Source of the DNA: Bacillota bacterium
GTDB taxonomy: Bacteria; Bacillota; Limnochordia; DTU087; JAAYGB01
Direction of reading: 5' to 3'
DNA length: 62,241 bases
Assembly (NCBI GenBank): GCA_012727955.1
Contig: JAAYGB010000016.1
Coordinates: forward strand, 1 to 62,241
A program made the position numbers and the translations under genes. Below the pieces are notes generated by a model. That model was not told the DNA's origin, did no database searches, and was given only the letters and a program-made list of their open reading frames with translations. Within the stretch, counting starts at the first letter, position 1. Each line of letters begins with the position of its first letter. Shown in pieces: positions 55,400 through 62,241 of this stretch.

Positions 55400-57061
55400 T
55401 CATAGCTTAAAGGAGCTTTTTAGCGGAACAATCTCATTAAACACCAGTTTGTCGCTGGTACTGAGCTTGGGATCGACGCTGAAATATCCCTGGCGCATGA
55501 ATTGGAAGCGATCGTAGGGTTTGGCCTCGCCCAGCTGCGGCTCCACCAAGGCCTCCAAAACTTCCATGGAGTTGGGATTAACTCGAGACATGAAGTCTTC
55601 CGCGGAAGCTTCCTCATCCTCGGATTCATCCAGCAACAAGGACTGAATCAATCGAACCTGTGCCGGCACAGCACTGTTTGCTTCCACCCAGTGCAGCGTT
55701 CCCTTCACTCGGCGAGTGGATTGGCCAGAACCGCTCTTGGTCTCGGGATCATAGGTGCAGCGCAGTTCAACGACATTGCCGGCCTCATCCTTGATGACCT
55801 CTTCACACTTGATGATGTAGGCCTGCATTAACCGCACTTCTGCACCCGGCGACAATCGGAAGTACTTCTTCGGTGGATTTTCCATGAAGTCCTCCTGCTC
55901 GATGTAGAGCTCCCGGGAAAAGGGAATCTGGCGAGTTCCCATCTCTGGGTTCTCCCGATTGTTCTCAATTTCTAACATCTCCACCTTACCCTCGGGGTAG
56001 TTGGTGATTACTACCTTCAGGGGGCGCAAGACTGCCATCATTCGTGGAACCCTGAGCTTGAGATCCTCCCGCACGAAATGCTCCAACATCTGAACGTCGA
56101 CTACGCTTTCGTTCTTCGACAGACCAATAGCTCGGCAGAACTCACGAATGGCCTCGGGGGTGTAGCCTCTACGTCGCAATCCCCGTAGAGTGGGCAGACG
56201 GGGATCATCCCATCCGTCCACTACCCCAGCCTCGATTAGCTGCCGCAGGTATCTCTTGCTCATGACGGTGTTAGTCAAGTTCAGGCGGGCGAACTCAATC
56301 TGCTGGGGAACACTTTCCATTTCGCATTCCTGAACTACCCAATCATACAAGGGACGATGCTCCTGAAACTCCAAGGAGCACAGAGAATGGGTAATTCCCT
56401 CAATGGCATCCTCCAAAGGATGGGCATAGTCGTACATCGGATAAATGCACCACTCATCGCCGGTGTTGTGATGGGTGGCGTGGAGGATCCTGTACAGTAC
56501 TGGATCTCGCATGTTCAGATTCGGCGAACTCATGTCAATCTTCGCCCTGAGCACTCGGCTCCCATCGGGAAACTCGCCCTTCTTCATCCGCTCGAAAAGA
56601 TCCAGGTTTTCCTCCACCGATCGGTTTCGGTAGGGACTATCCTTGCCCGGTTCCGTTGGGGTACCGCGATACTCCCGAATCTCATCGGGACTGAGATCAC
56701 AGACGTAGGCTTTCCCCTTTCTGATCAACAGCTTGGCCCGTTCATACATCTCATGGAAATAGTCGGATGCAAAATATAGAGCATCCCACTCAAAACCAAG
56801 CCATTGAATATCTTCCTTGATCGCCTCTACGTACTTTTGATCTTCCTTCAAGGGATTGGTGTCATCGAAGCGTAAGTAGGTCTTGCCACCAAACTCATCT
56901 GCCAACTCGAAGTTTACAGACAAGGCCTTCGCATGTCCGATGTGAAGATACCCGTTGGGCTCTGGAGGAAAACGGGTAATGATCTGGTCGTGTTTGCCGG
57001 ACTCGAGATCTTCAATCATGATGTTCCGAATAAAGTTAGACGGTGTCGGCTTCTCTGTCAT
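55400..57061 (-). CDS. glnS: Glutaminyl-tRNA synthetase
   Basis: Charges tRNA-Gln with glutamine. Class I marks are [17 protein letters not shown] (about residue 32-48) and the KMSKS-equivalent VMSKRYL (about 268). Gln-specific [26 protein letters not shown] (about 205-225) and the C-terminal beta-barrels with YFSVDPK follow. The 553 residues are the normal bacterial length. Most Firmicutes lack GlnRS and use GluRS plus GatCAB, so this gene is likely an old transfer. The ATG has AAAGGTGAG upstream. Transcribed alone. Confidence 0.95.
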   Translation of the reverse strand: MTEKPTPSNFIRNIMIEDLESGKHDQIITRFPPEPNGYLHIGHAKALSVNFELADEFGGKTYLRFDDTNPLKEDQKYVEAIKEDIQWLGFEWDALYFASDYFHEMYERAKLLIRKGKAYVCDLSPDEIREYRGTPTEPGKDSPYRNRSVEENLDLFERMKKGEFPDGSRVLRAKIDMSSPNLNMRDPVLYRILHATHHNTGDEWCIYPMYDYAHPLEDAIEGITHSLCSLEFQEHRPLYDWVVQECEMESVPQQIEFARLNLTNTVMSKRYLRQLIEAGVVDGWDDPRLPTLRGLRRRGYTPEAIREFCRAIGLSKNESVVDVQMLEHFVREDLKLRVPRMMAVLRPLKVVITNYPEGKVEMLEIENNRENPEMGTRQIPFSRELYIEQEDFMENPPKKYFRLSPGAEVRLMQAYIIKCEEVIKDEAGNVVELRCTYDPETKSGSGQSTRRVKGTLHWVEANSAVPAQVRLIQSLLLDESEDEEASAEDFMSRVNPNSMEVLEALVEPQLGEAKPYDRFQFMRQGYFSVDPKLSTSDKLVFNEIVPLKSSFKL

Positions 57062-57375
57062 CTGCGCTCACCTTTCTATTTCTATTAGACTTTCTTTTCC
57101 CCGCCTGCGATATACTTATATTAGTCCCCGTTGCCCTTCTATCGACAACTCTCGGAGAGTAAAAGACCCAAACCTTGCCGTGTCTACGCGCCTCCGGGGG
57201 GATGAAGACCATTGCCATTCCAACCCCATATTTTCCCACTGTGCGTCTATAAATAGGTTTTCTTTACCATCTTGGCATTTACCTGCCCACTACGCCGTTA
57301 GGGGTTTAACTCCCGGCATTTTGAGGTAGAAAATATTGGAAATACCACACTACTAACCTGGAGGTGGCTGCTGCC
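57062..57375. other. Divergent intergenic region glnS/zupT
   Basis: About 310 bases without a convincing gene. On the minus strand TTGTCG with TAATAT about 19 bases later is a weak glnS promoter candidate. On the plus strand TATAAAT near 57248 could be a -10 for the ZIP gene, but no matching -35 or Zur box was found. Confidence 0.4.
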
Positions 57376-58200
57376 TTGGAACTAGATAATGCGTTACTTG
57401 CCTTTGCCCTTACCCTCTTTGCCGGTGTCTCCACGGGGATTGGCAGTGCCTTGGCCTTTTTTACCAAACGTACTAATACCGCTCTTCTCTCCGTTGCGCT
57501 GGGTTTTTCCGCCGGCGTGATGATCTATGTATCTATGATCGAAATCTTTGTCAAGGCCGAGACCGCACTAATCAGTGAACTGGGACCGGTGGTCGGGCGT
57601 TGGGTCAACGTTGCCGCGTTTTTTGGTGGGATGGCACTAATTGCCCTGATCGACCGGTTTGTCCCGGAACATGGCAACCCCCACCAACCCCGGACCGTTG
57701 AGGAAATGGAAGAAGAGGCCACACCTGTCGAGAACAATTCCAAACATGATCCCCTGATGCGAATGGGGATTCTAGCCGCGATATCTATTGCCATTCATAA
57801 CTTTCCCGAAGGGCTGGCAACCTTCACCGCGGCCCTCAAGGACCCTAGCCTCGGCGTGGCCATCGCCATCGCAGTTGCCATTCACAACATCCCTGAGGGA
57901 ATCGCCGTAGCAGTCCCAATCTTTTATGCCACTGGCAACCGAAAAAAGGCCGCAGGGTACTCCTTTCTGTCAGGACTTTCGGAACCCTTGGGGGCATTGG
58001 TTGGATATGTGTTTCTAGCCCGTTTTTTCACCGATACTCTCTTTGGTCTCCTCTTTGCCTCGGTGGCGGGAATTATGGTGTTCATCTCCTTGGACGAACT
58101 GTTACCGGCAGCTAGAGAGTATGGTCGCGCCCACTTGGCAATCTATGGGGTTATCGGCGGCATGGCCGTCATGGCCTTGAGCCTATTGCTGTTGGGCTGA
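57376..58200 (+). CDS. zupT: ZIP family metal transporter (ZupT type)
   Basis: Imports zinc and other divalent metals. The 274 residues have eight membrane segments. The two metal motifs are present: HNFPEGLATF in segment 4 (about residue 135-145) and HNIPEGIAVAVP in segment 5 (about 174-185). A short cytoplasmic loop (about 100-125) carries His and acidic residues. SGLSEPLGALVGY is also typical. The frame opens at a GTG (57364) that overlaps GGAGG; the TTG at 57376, eleven bases after that site, gives the usual ELDNALLAFALTLFAG-type N-terminus. Confidence 0.93.
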   Translation: MELDNALLAFALTLFAGVSTGIGSALAFFTKRTNTALLSVALGFSAGVMIYVSMIEIFVKAETALISELGPVVGRWVNVAAFFGGMALIALIDRFVPEHGNPHQPRTVEEMEEEATPVENNSKHDPLMRMGILAAISIAIHNFPEGLATFTAALKDPSLGVAIAIAVAIHNIPEGIAVAVPIFYATGNRKKAAGYSFLSGLSEPLGALVGYVFLARFFTDTLFGLLFASVAGIMVFISLDELLPAAREYGRAHLAIYGVIGGMAVMALSLLLLG

Positions 58201-58237
58201 CAATGACGGCAGCCACACTACACCGCAGAATAAGGGA

Positions 58238-58275
58238 CCAACCCGCTGACCAGTACAGAAGGCAGCGGGTCTTGG
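58238..58275. terminator. Hairpin between zupT and the EEP gene
   Basis: ACCCGCTG (58241-58248 region, within 58240-58248) pairs with CAGCGGGT (58263-58270), extended by CCA/TGG past a two-base bulge. No long T-run is present. It separates two convergent genes. Confidence 0.6.
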
Positions 58276-58279
58276 CCAT

Positions 58280-59062
58280 CTAGTTTTCCTTCCATTCTAT
58301 CCGAGCGAAGATCGGGTAGTGATCACTGACATATACCCCATCGGGTCTGTCCTCAATTACTTGATAGGAACTGGCCTGTAACTCCCCCGTTGTAAAGATA
58401 TAGTCAATCACCTGGCGTTCTTCCACTCGCCCATATCCGTGGAAAGTTCCCTTTCCGCCATCGGGAAAGCCGGCGGCAGCATTGATCCAAGAGCCTGTTC
58501 TACCCTCGAGACCGTTGCCTCCGACAAAGAAGCTAATCGGTGAACTGTCGGGGGTATCGTTCATATCTCCGGTAAGTACCGCCGGTAGTCCGTATTCCTC
58601 CACAAATCTGTCAATGGCCACCGCGCCCTTCTCCCGAGCATTCAAGGATTCGTGATCTAAGTGGGTGTTTACTGCCAGGAGCTCCTTACCGCTTGCACAA
58701 TGACGAACCCGAGCATAGGTTACCATTCTCACACAGTTATTACCCCAATGGCGGCTGCCGGGAACATCGGGGGTATCGGATAGCCAGAAATCACCGTGCT
58801 CAATTATCTCCAGGGTGGCTTTCTTCAGATACAATGCGACATGTTCTCCCCCATCGACATCTCGGCCGCGACCTACCCGCTGATACTCAGGGAGGAATTC
58901 CTCGAGATAGGCCACCTGATGGGGTAACCCCTCCTGAATGCCCAAGATATCGGGACTGTACTTCTTGATGACGGCCACTACCGCCTCCCGCCGAAAGGGC
59001 CAGCTGTTGGTGCCATCCTTCTCCGTGTCCATCCTCAGGTTGAAGCTCATTACCGCAATCAT
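58280..59062 (-). CDS. Endonuclease/exonuclease/phosphatase family protein
   Basis: A DNase I-like metal-dependent phosphoesterase of 260 residues. Motifs are VMSFNLRMD, the catalytic Glu in DILGIQEGL (about residue 43), NTHLDHES (about 148), TGDMNDTPDS (about 180) and the final His in VSDHYPIFARIEW (about 245-258). Related bacterial proteins act on sphingolipids, inositol phosphates or other phosphodiesters. No signal peptide is seen. A TTG two codons upstream opens the frame; the ATG at 59062 follows GGCGAGGGA. It is 68 bases after rhaB on the same strand, and may share its transcript. Confidence 0.9.
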   Translation of the reverse strand: MIAVMSFNLRMDTEKDGTNSWPFRREAVVAVIKKYSPDILGIQEGLPHQVAYLEEFLPEYQRVGRGRDVDGGEHVALYLKKATLEIIEHGDFWLSDTPDVPGSRHWGNNCVRMVTYARVRHCASGKELLAVNTHLDHESLNAREKGAVAIDRFVEEYGLPAVLTGDMNDTPDSSPISFFVGGNGLEGRTGSWINAAAGFPDGGKGTFHGYGRVEERQVIDYIFTTGELQASSYQVIEDRPDGVYVSDHYPIFARIEWKEN

Positions 59063-59130
59063 GTCCAAATCCCTCGCCTCAAAATTGAAATGTGATTATC
59101 GCCTAATCAGTGTTGCCATTGATAAATCCA

Positions 59131-60579
59131 TTAACTGTCAAGCTGCTTCGCAGCCGGCAGATACTCCCGAATCGACACCGAGCGACGAATGAGCTCTCGG
59201 CCCTGCTCCAGATTGTCGAGCTCTCCCAGGCCGATGAGCTGCACCAGCATGTTGCCCATGGCGGTGGCCTCGACGGGACCGGTGACCACTCTTCTGCCGG
59301 TAATATCCGCGGTGATCTGACACAACAGCTCAGCCTGGATGCCTCCACCCACCATATTGATAGTATCAATGCTTTGACCCGTCAACCTTTCCAACACTGC
59401 CAGATTCTCCCGATAGCTAAAGGCTAAGCTCTCATAGATTCCCCGAGCCATCTCGCCGGGACCGGTGGGAATTGGCTGACCGGTTTCCCGACAGAAGGCC
59501 TCTATCTCCTCCACCATATTCGTTGGGCCGAGGAATCTCGGATCGTCGGGATCCACCCTAAACAAGAAGCTTCGGGCTTGCTTTGCTTGGGTGGCAATTT
59601 CATCATAGGATAGGTCCTGACCCTCCAGCTGCCAGATTCGGCGACATTCCTGAAGTAACCACAATCCACTAATATTCTTCAAGAACCGAATGGTATCCTG
59701 TACACCCGCTTCATTAGTGAAGTTGGCGGCCAAAGAATCCGGTGTGATAATCGGGTCGGCAATCTCCATGCCCAACAACGACCACGTCCCACTGCTGAGA
59801 AAGGCAGCGGTTTTCCCTGCTTCCAAGGGTGTAGCAGCCACTGCCGATGCGGTGTCATGGCTTCCCACCACCATGACCATCAGGTCTCTCTTCAGGCCAC
59901 ATTCCTCGGCCACTTCAGGAAGGACAGTGCCCAGGGCCTGTCCCGGTTCCGCGATGTCCTGCAGGATTGTGTCATTGATTCCTAACCGTTGCAATAGGTC
60001 CCTTGCCCATGTCCCGGAGGTTGCATTTAGAACCTGCGATGTGGAGGCAATGGTCTTCTCGTTTGCTTTCTGTCCAGTGAGGAAGTAATTCAGTAGATCA
60101 GGGATAAACAACAGGGTTTCAGCCTGCTCCAGCGTCCAAGGCCGGTATTGCAGGTCTGCGTACAGCTGAAATAGGGTGTTAAATTGCATAAACTGGATCC
60201 CGGTGAGCCGATAGATTTCTTCCCTGGTCACCTGCTCCCACACCTTCGGCATCACATCGTCGGTGCGCTTGTCCCGGTAATGGTAAGGGTTAGACAACAG
60301 CTGGCCGTTCTTATCCAACAGCCCGTAGTCCACTCCCCAAGTGTCGATTCCCAGGGCATCAAGTTCAATCCCTGCCCGGGCCGCCTTTTGCAGGCTGACC
60401 TTGATCTCAGCCCACAGCCGCAGGATGTCCCAATACATATGTCCTCTCACTCTTTGGGGACCATTGGCAAACTTGTGAAGGGGTTGAAGGACAAGTTTCT
60501 CTCCGTCGAAGGTTCCCAAAATGGCTCTCCCACCCGATGCTCCCAGATCAACTGCCAAAAGGCGCAATGCCGCTCCCAT
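59131..60579 (-). CDS. rhaB: Rhamnulokinase
   Basis: An FGGY-family kinase that phosphorylates L-rhamnulose. RhaB-specific features are the start LRLLAVDLGASGGRAILG, HRFxN-like HKFANGP, and IDTWGVDYGLLDKNGQLL (about residue 75-92). The catalytic Asp is within VVGSHDTASAVAATPLEAG (about 240), and the ATP-binding VGGGIQAELLCQITADITG follows near 400. The 482 residues from the ATG at 60579 are full length; the frame upstream has no family character. L-fuculose or another ketose is possible. No rhamnose isomerase or aldolase is adjacent. Confidence 0.92.
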   Translation of the reverse strand: MGAALRLLAVDLGASGGRAILGTFDGEKLVLQPLHKFANGPQRVRGHMYWDILRLWAEIKVSLQKAARAGIELDALGIDTWGVDYGLLDKNGQLLSNPYHYRDKRTDDVMPKVWEQVTREEIYRLTGIQFMQFNTLFQLYADLQYRPWTLEQAETLLFIPDLLNYFLTGQKANEKTIASTSQVLNATSGTWARDLLQRLGINDTILQDIAEPGQALGTVLPEVAEECGLKRDLMVMVVGSHDTASAVAATPLEAGKTAAFLSSGTWSLLGMEIADPIITPDSLAANFTNEAGVQDTIRFLKNISGLWLLQECRRIWQLEGQDLSYDEIATQAKQARSFLFRVDPDDPRFLGPTNMVEEIEAFCRETGQPIPTGPGEMARGIYESLAFSYRENLAVLERLTGQSIDTINMVGGGIQAELLCQITADITGRRVVTGPVEATAMGNMLVQLIGLGELDNLEQGRELIRRSVSIREYLPAAKQLDS

Positions 60580-60698
60580 TTTGCACACTCTCTCCTTCCC
60601 TTCACTCTTACTTGTCAATTTCAATATCTACCAGGGATTTCCTCGATGAAATCCAGGACAATCCTGATCACCAAAGGGATTCATCGGGGGAACAGAAA

Positions 60699-60742
60699 GG
60701 GACTGTGAATATGATCTGCCCTGCAGTCATATCCACAGTCCC
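60699..60742 (-). terminator. Terminator of the aldo/keto reductase gene
   Basis: 60699-60714 (GGGACTGTGAATATGA) pairs with 60727-60742 at 15 of 16 positions. On the minus strand TTTCTGTT follows. It lies 24 bases past the stop codon. Confidence 0.8.
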
Positions 60743-60765
60743 CATCTAGTTTCAAGTTCAATTAG

Positions 60766-61905
60766 TTAGACAGAGAGTGCTTCCTGAGCCCGTTTCAGAT
60801 CCTCGATAATCGGCAGATTCTGTGGGCACACGGATTCACATTCGCCGCACTCAATGCACTTACTGGCATCGGTCCCTTCCTCCACTAGGTTTTTATACCA
60901 GCGCTTGGGATCCTCCACCTGATACATGGATAACTCGTTGAACAAGCCAAAAATCCTCGGAATCTTAACATCGTTGGGGCAAGGCTGACAGTACTCGCAT
61001 TCCGTACAGTCTACAGCAATCCGCTGCCGATAGATATTTTTGACCTCTTCAATGACCTTCAGCTCCGCCTCGCTCATTGCCAGGGGCTTGGCGTCCTCGG
61101 CAGAGGCAGAGGCCAGATTGTCCTCCAATTCCTCCATGGCACCCATTCCACTTAGCACCGTGGATACCTCGGGGAAGTTCCACAGCCACCGCAGTGCCCA
61201 ATTGGCAGGACTACGGTCGGCGCCATAGGCATCGAAGGCAGCCTTGACCTCGGCAGGAACGTTTTTCGCCAACTTGCCGCCCCGCAGGGGCTCCATGATC
61301 ACCACTGCAATACCCTTGCCACCGGCGTATTTCAAACCTTCGACGCCAGCTTGATACTCTTCATCCATGTAGTTTAGCTGAATCTGACACATATCCCAAT
61401 CGTAGCCGTCGATGATCTCTTTAAACACATCCAATGAGTCATGGAAGGAGAAGGCACGGTGTTTGATCCTTCCGTCGGCTACCGCCTGATCCAGCCATTC
61501 TAGGATTCCTAGCCTCTTGGCTAGCTCCCACCGTTCCCGATTCAAAGCGTGGAGTAGGTAGAAGTCGATGCAGTCGGTCTGAAGTTTCTCCAGCTGCTCG
61601 TTAAGGAGTCTGTCACAGTCCTCCCGCTCCTTCACTAACCACATCGGCAGCTTAGTAGCCAGCTTCACCTTGTCTCGGTAGCCGTCCTGCAAAGCCTTAC
61701 CAACTAAGATCTCACTTTGTTCCTGATGGTAGCCATAGGCGGTGTCCACGTAATTAACTCCGTTGTCAATTGCATGCCGAATCAGTCCGATGGCTTCCGG
61801 CTCGTTAATCTTACCCGCGTCTTCGTCTATGATTGGCAGACGCATGCAACCATAGCCTAGAGCAGATACGGTAAAGTCAAGACTTCCACACTTACGATAC
61901 TGCAC
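60766..61905 (-). CDS. Aldo/keto reductase with C-terminal ferredoxin domain
   Basis: Residues about 1-265 form an aldo/keto reductase barrel with the catalytic set Asp-Tyr-Lys-His: YVDTAYGYHQEQSE (about residue 51-60), KLATKLPMW (about 80) and FYLLHALN (about 113). The C-terminal 110 residues hold two cluster-binding sets, CTECEYCQPCPNDV (about 300) and CIECGECESVCPQNLP (about 345). This two-part form is common in anaerobic Firmicutes; electrons may pass between NAD(P)H and ferredoxin, but the substrate is unknown. The start is GTG at 61905. It is monocistronic. Confidence 0.92.
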   Translation of the reverse strand: MQYRKCGSLDFTVSALGYGCMRLPIIDEDAGKINEPEAIGLIRHAIDNGVNYVDTAYGYHQEQSEILVGKALQDGYRDKVKLATKLPMWLVKEREDCDRLLNEQLEKLQTDCIDFYLLHALNRERWELAKRLGILEWLDQAVADGRIKHRAFSFHDSLDVFKEIIDGYDWDMCQIQLNYMDEEYQAGVEGLKYAGGKGIAVVIMEPLRGGKLAKNVPAEVKAAFDAYGADRSPANWALRWLWNFPEVSTVLSGMGAMEELEDNLASASAEDAKPLAMSEAELKVIEEVKNIYRQRIAVDCTECEYCQPCPNDVKIPRIFGLFNELSMYQVEDPKRWYKNLVEEGTDASKCIECGECESVCPQNLPIIEDLKRAQEALSV

Positions 61906-62056
61906 GGTGAAACATCATTCCTTCCTCCGGTTTTTGCGTTCCATCAGGCAGGCAGACTAACTCACTATGTATACCTAATAGTGAGTTGATAAGTAATGAA
62001 GATTTCCACTAGTCCTACCTATACCATACATTTAGCCACAACCCTTGATTTTCCTG

Positions 62057-62241
62057 TCAACCATTTCCTTTCGTCTGCTTCAACCAATAGAGCTTAGCGT
62101 ATTTCATTAAAGTATAATGGGCATGGACCCCAGCAAAGACCAATCCTGGAATCCCGTCAAACACGCCACCCTTCAGTACATAGAACTTCAGAAAGTCAAT
62201 GACAGGACGCAGAAACAGGTCCCAATACCCACACTTCCTCC
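62057..62241 (-). CDS. Glycosyltransferase family 2, C-terminal end (partial)
   Basis: The frame is open from the window edge to a TGA at 62057-62059 and gives about 61 residues. YWDLFLRPVIDFLKFYVLKG, followed by VFDGIPGLVFAGVHAHY and MKYAKLYWL, matches the C-terminus of WaaE/KdtX-like family 2 glycosyltransferases, which add sugars to LPS core or related surface glycans. The catalytic N-terminal domain lies outside the window. Confidence 0.7.
   Translation of the reverse strand, partial: RKCGYWDLFLRPVIDFLKFYVLKGGVFDGIPGLVFAGVHAHYTLMKYAKLYWLKQTKGNG

Overview
The window reads as a chromosomal stretch of an anaerobic, endospore-forming member of the Firmicutes (Bacillota). Supporting genes are pyruvate:ferredoxin oxidoreductase, oxygen-labile two-subunit serine dehydratase, AddAB, an alpha/beta-type small acid-soluble spore protein (SASP), a YjcZ-like small protein, and strong Shine-Dalgarno sites in front of many GTG/TTG starts. 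Three secreted solute-binding proteins have cleavable signal peptides but no lipobox cysteine, and the right edge carries the end of a core-polysaccharide type glycosyltransferase. This hints at a diderm Firmicute such as the Limnochordia-like lineages; that placement is inference.

Left edge (1-760): the C-terminal end of a tyrosine recombinase faces a Fur-box-controlled flavodiiron (FprA-type) gene that loses homology at about base 203, which looks like an element junction. Then come addA-addB (770-7895, minus) and a monocistronic PFOR gene (8361-11879, plus).

Carbohydrate block (12014-23860, minus): a six-gene run encodes a peptide/oligosaccharide-type binding protein, two permeases with no ATPase, an AEC carrier, a ROK sugar kinase and a GH38 alpha-mannosidase. 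Upstream lies a complete ribose-class sugar ABC system (ATPase, permease, binding protein). A HEAT/TPR-type protein and a DegV protein follow.

Middle (26309-34520): a cobalamin riboswitch with terminator controls btuFCD. Next are 6-phosphogluconate dehydrogenase, SASP, xylose isomerase and a fumarylacetoacetate-hydrolase-family enzyme. Between that enzyme and a small YjcZ-like ORF lies the most unusual element here: two tandem copies of a 304-bp unit. Each can fold into the same multi-helix RNA closed by a 14-bp stem that runs directly into a U-tract. Differences between the copies fall in linkers or keep pairing.

Right half (34521-62241): galactonate dehydratase, serine dehydratase beta/alpha, type II pantothenate kinase, PlsY, a Gfo/Idh/MocA oxidoreductase, an ABC-F ATPase with a leader-peptide/terminator attenuator, an FtsA-like ATPase with beta-grasp-like C-terminal repeats, TruA, GDPD, a Gfo/Idh plus sugar-isomerase pair behind a palindromic promoter, a PatB-type C-S lyase, an RseC-family protein, SbcCD, GlnRS, a ZIP transporter, an EEP hydrolase, rhamnulokinase and an aldo/keto reductase with ferredoxin domains. 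The gene set suggests a sugar-acid, pentose, deoxysugar and mannoside scavenging lifestyle. No tRNA, rRNA, CRISPR array, insertion sequence or recognisable DNA-binding transcription factor was seen; the visible control is RNA-based or by sites for regulators encoded elsewhere.
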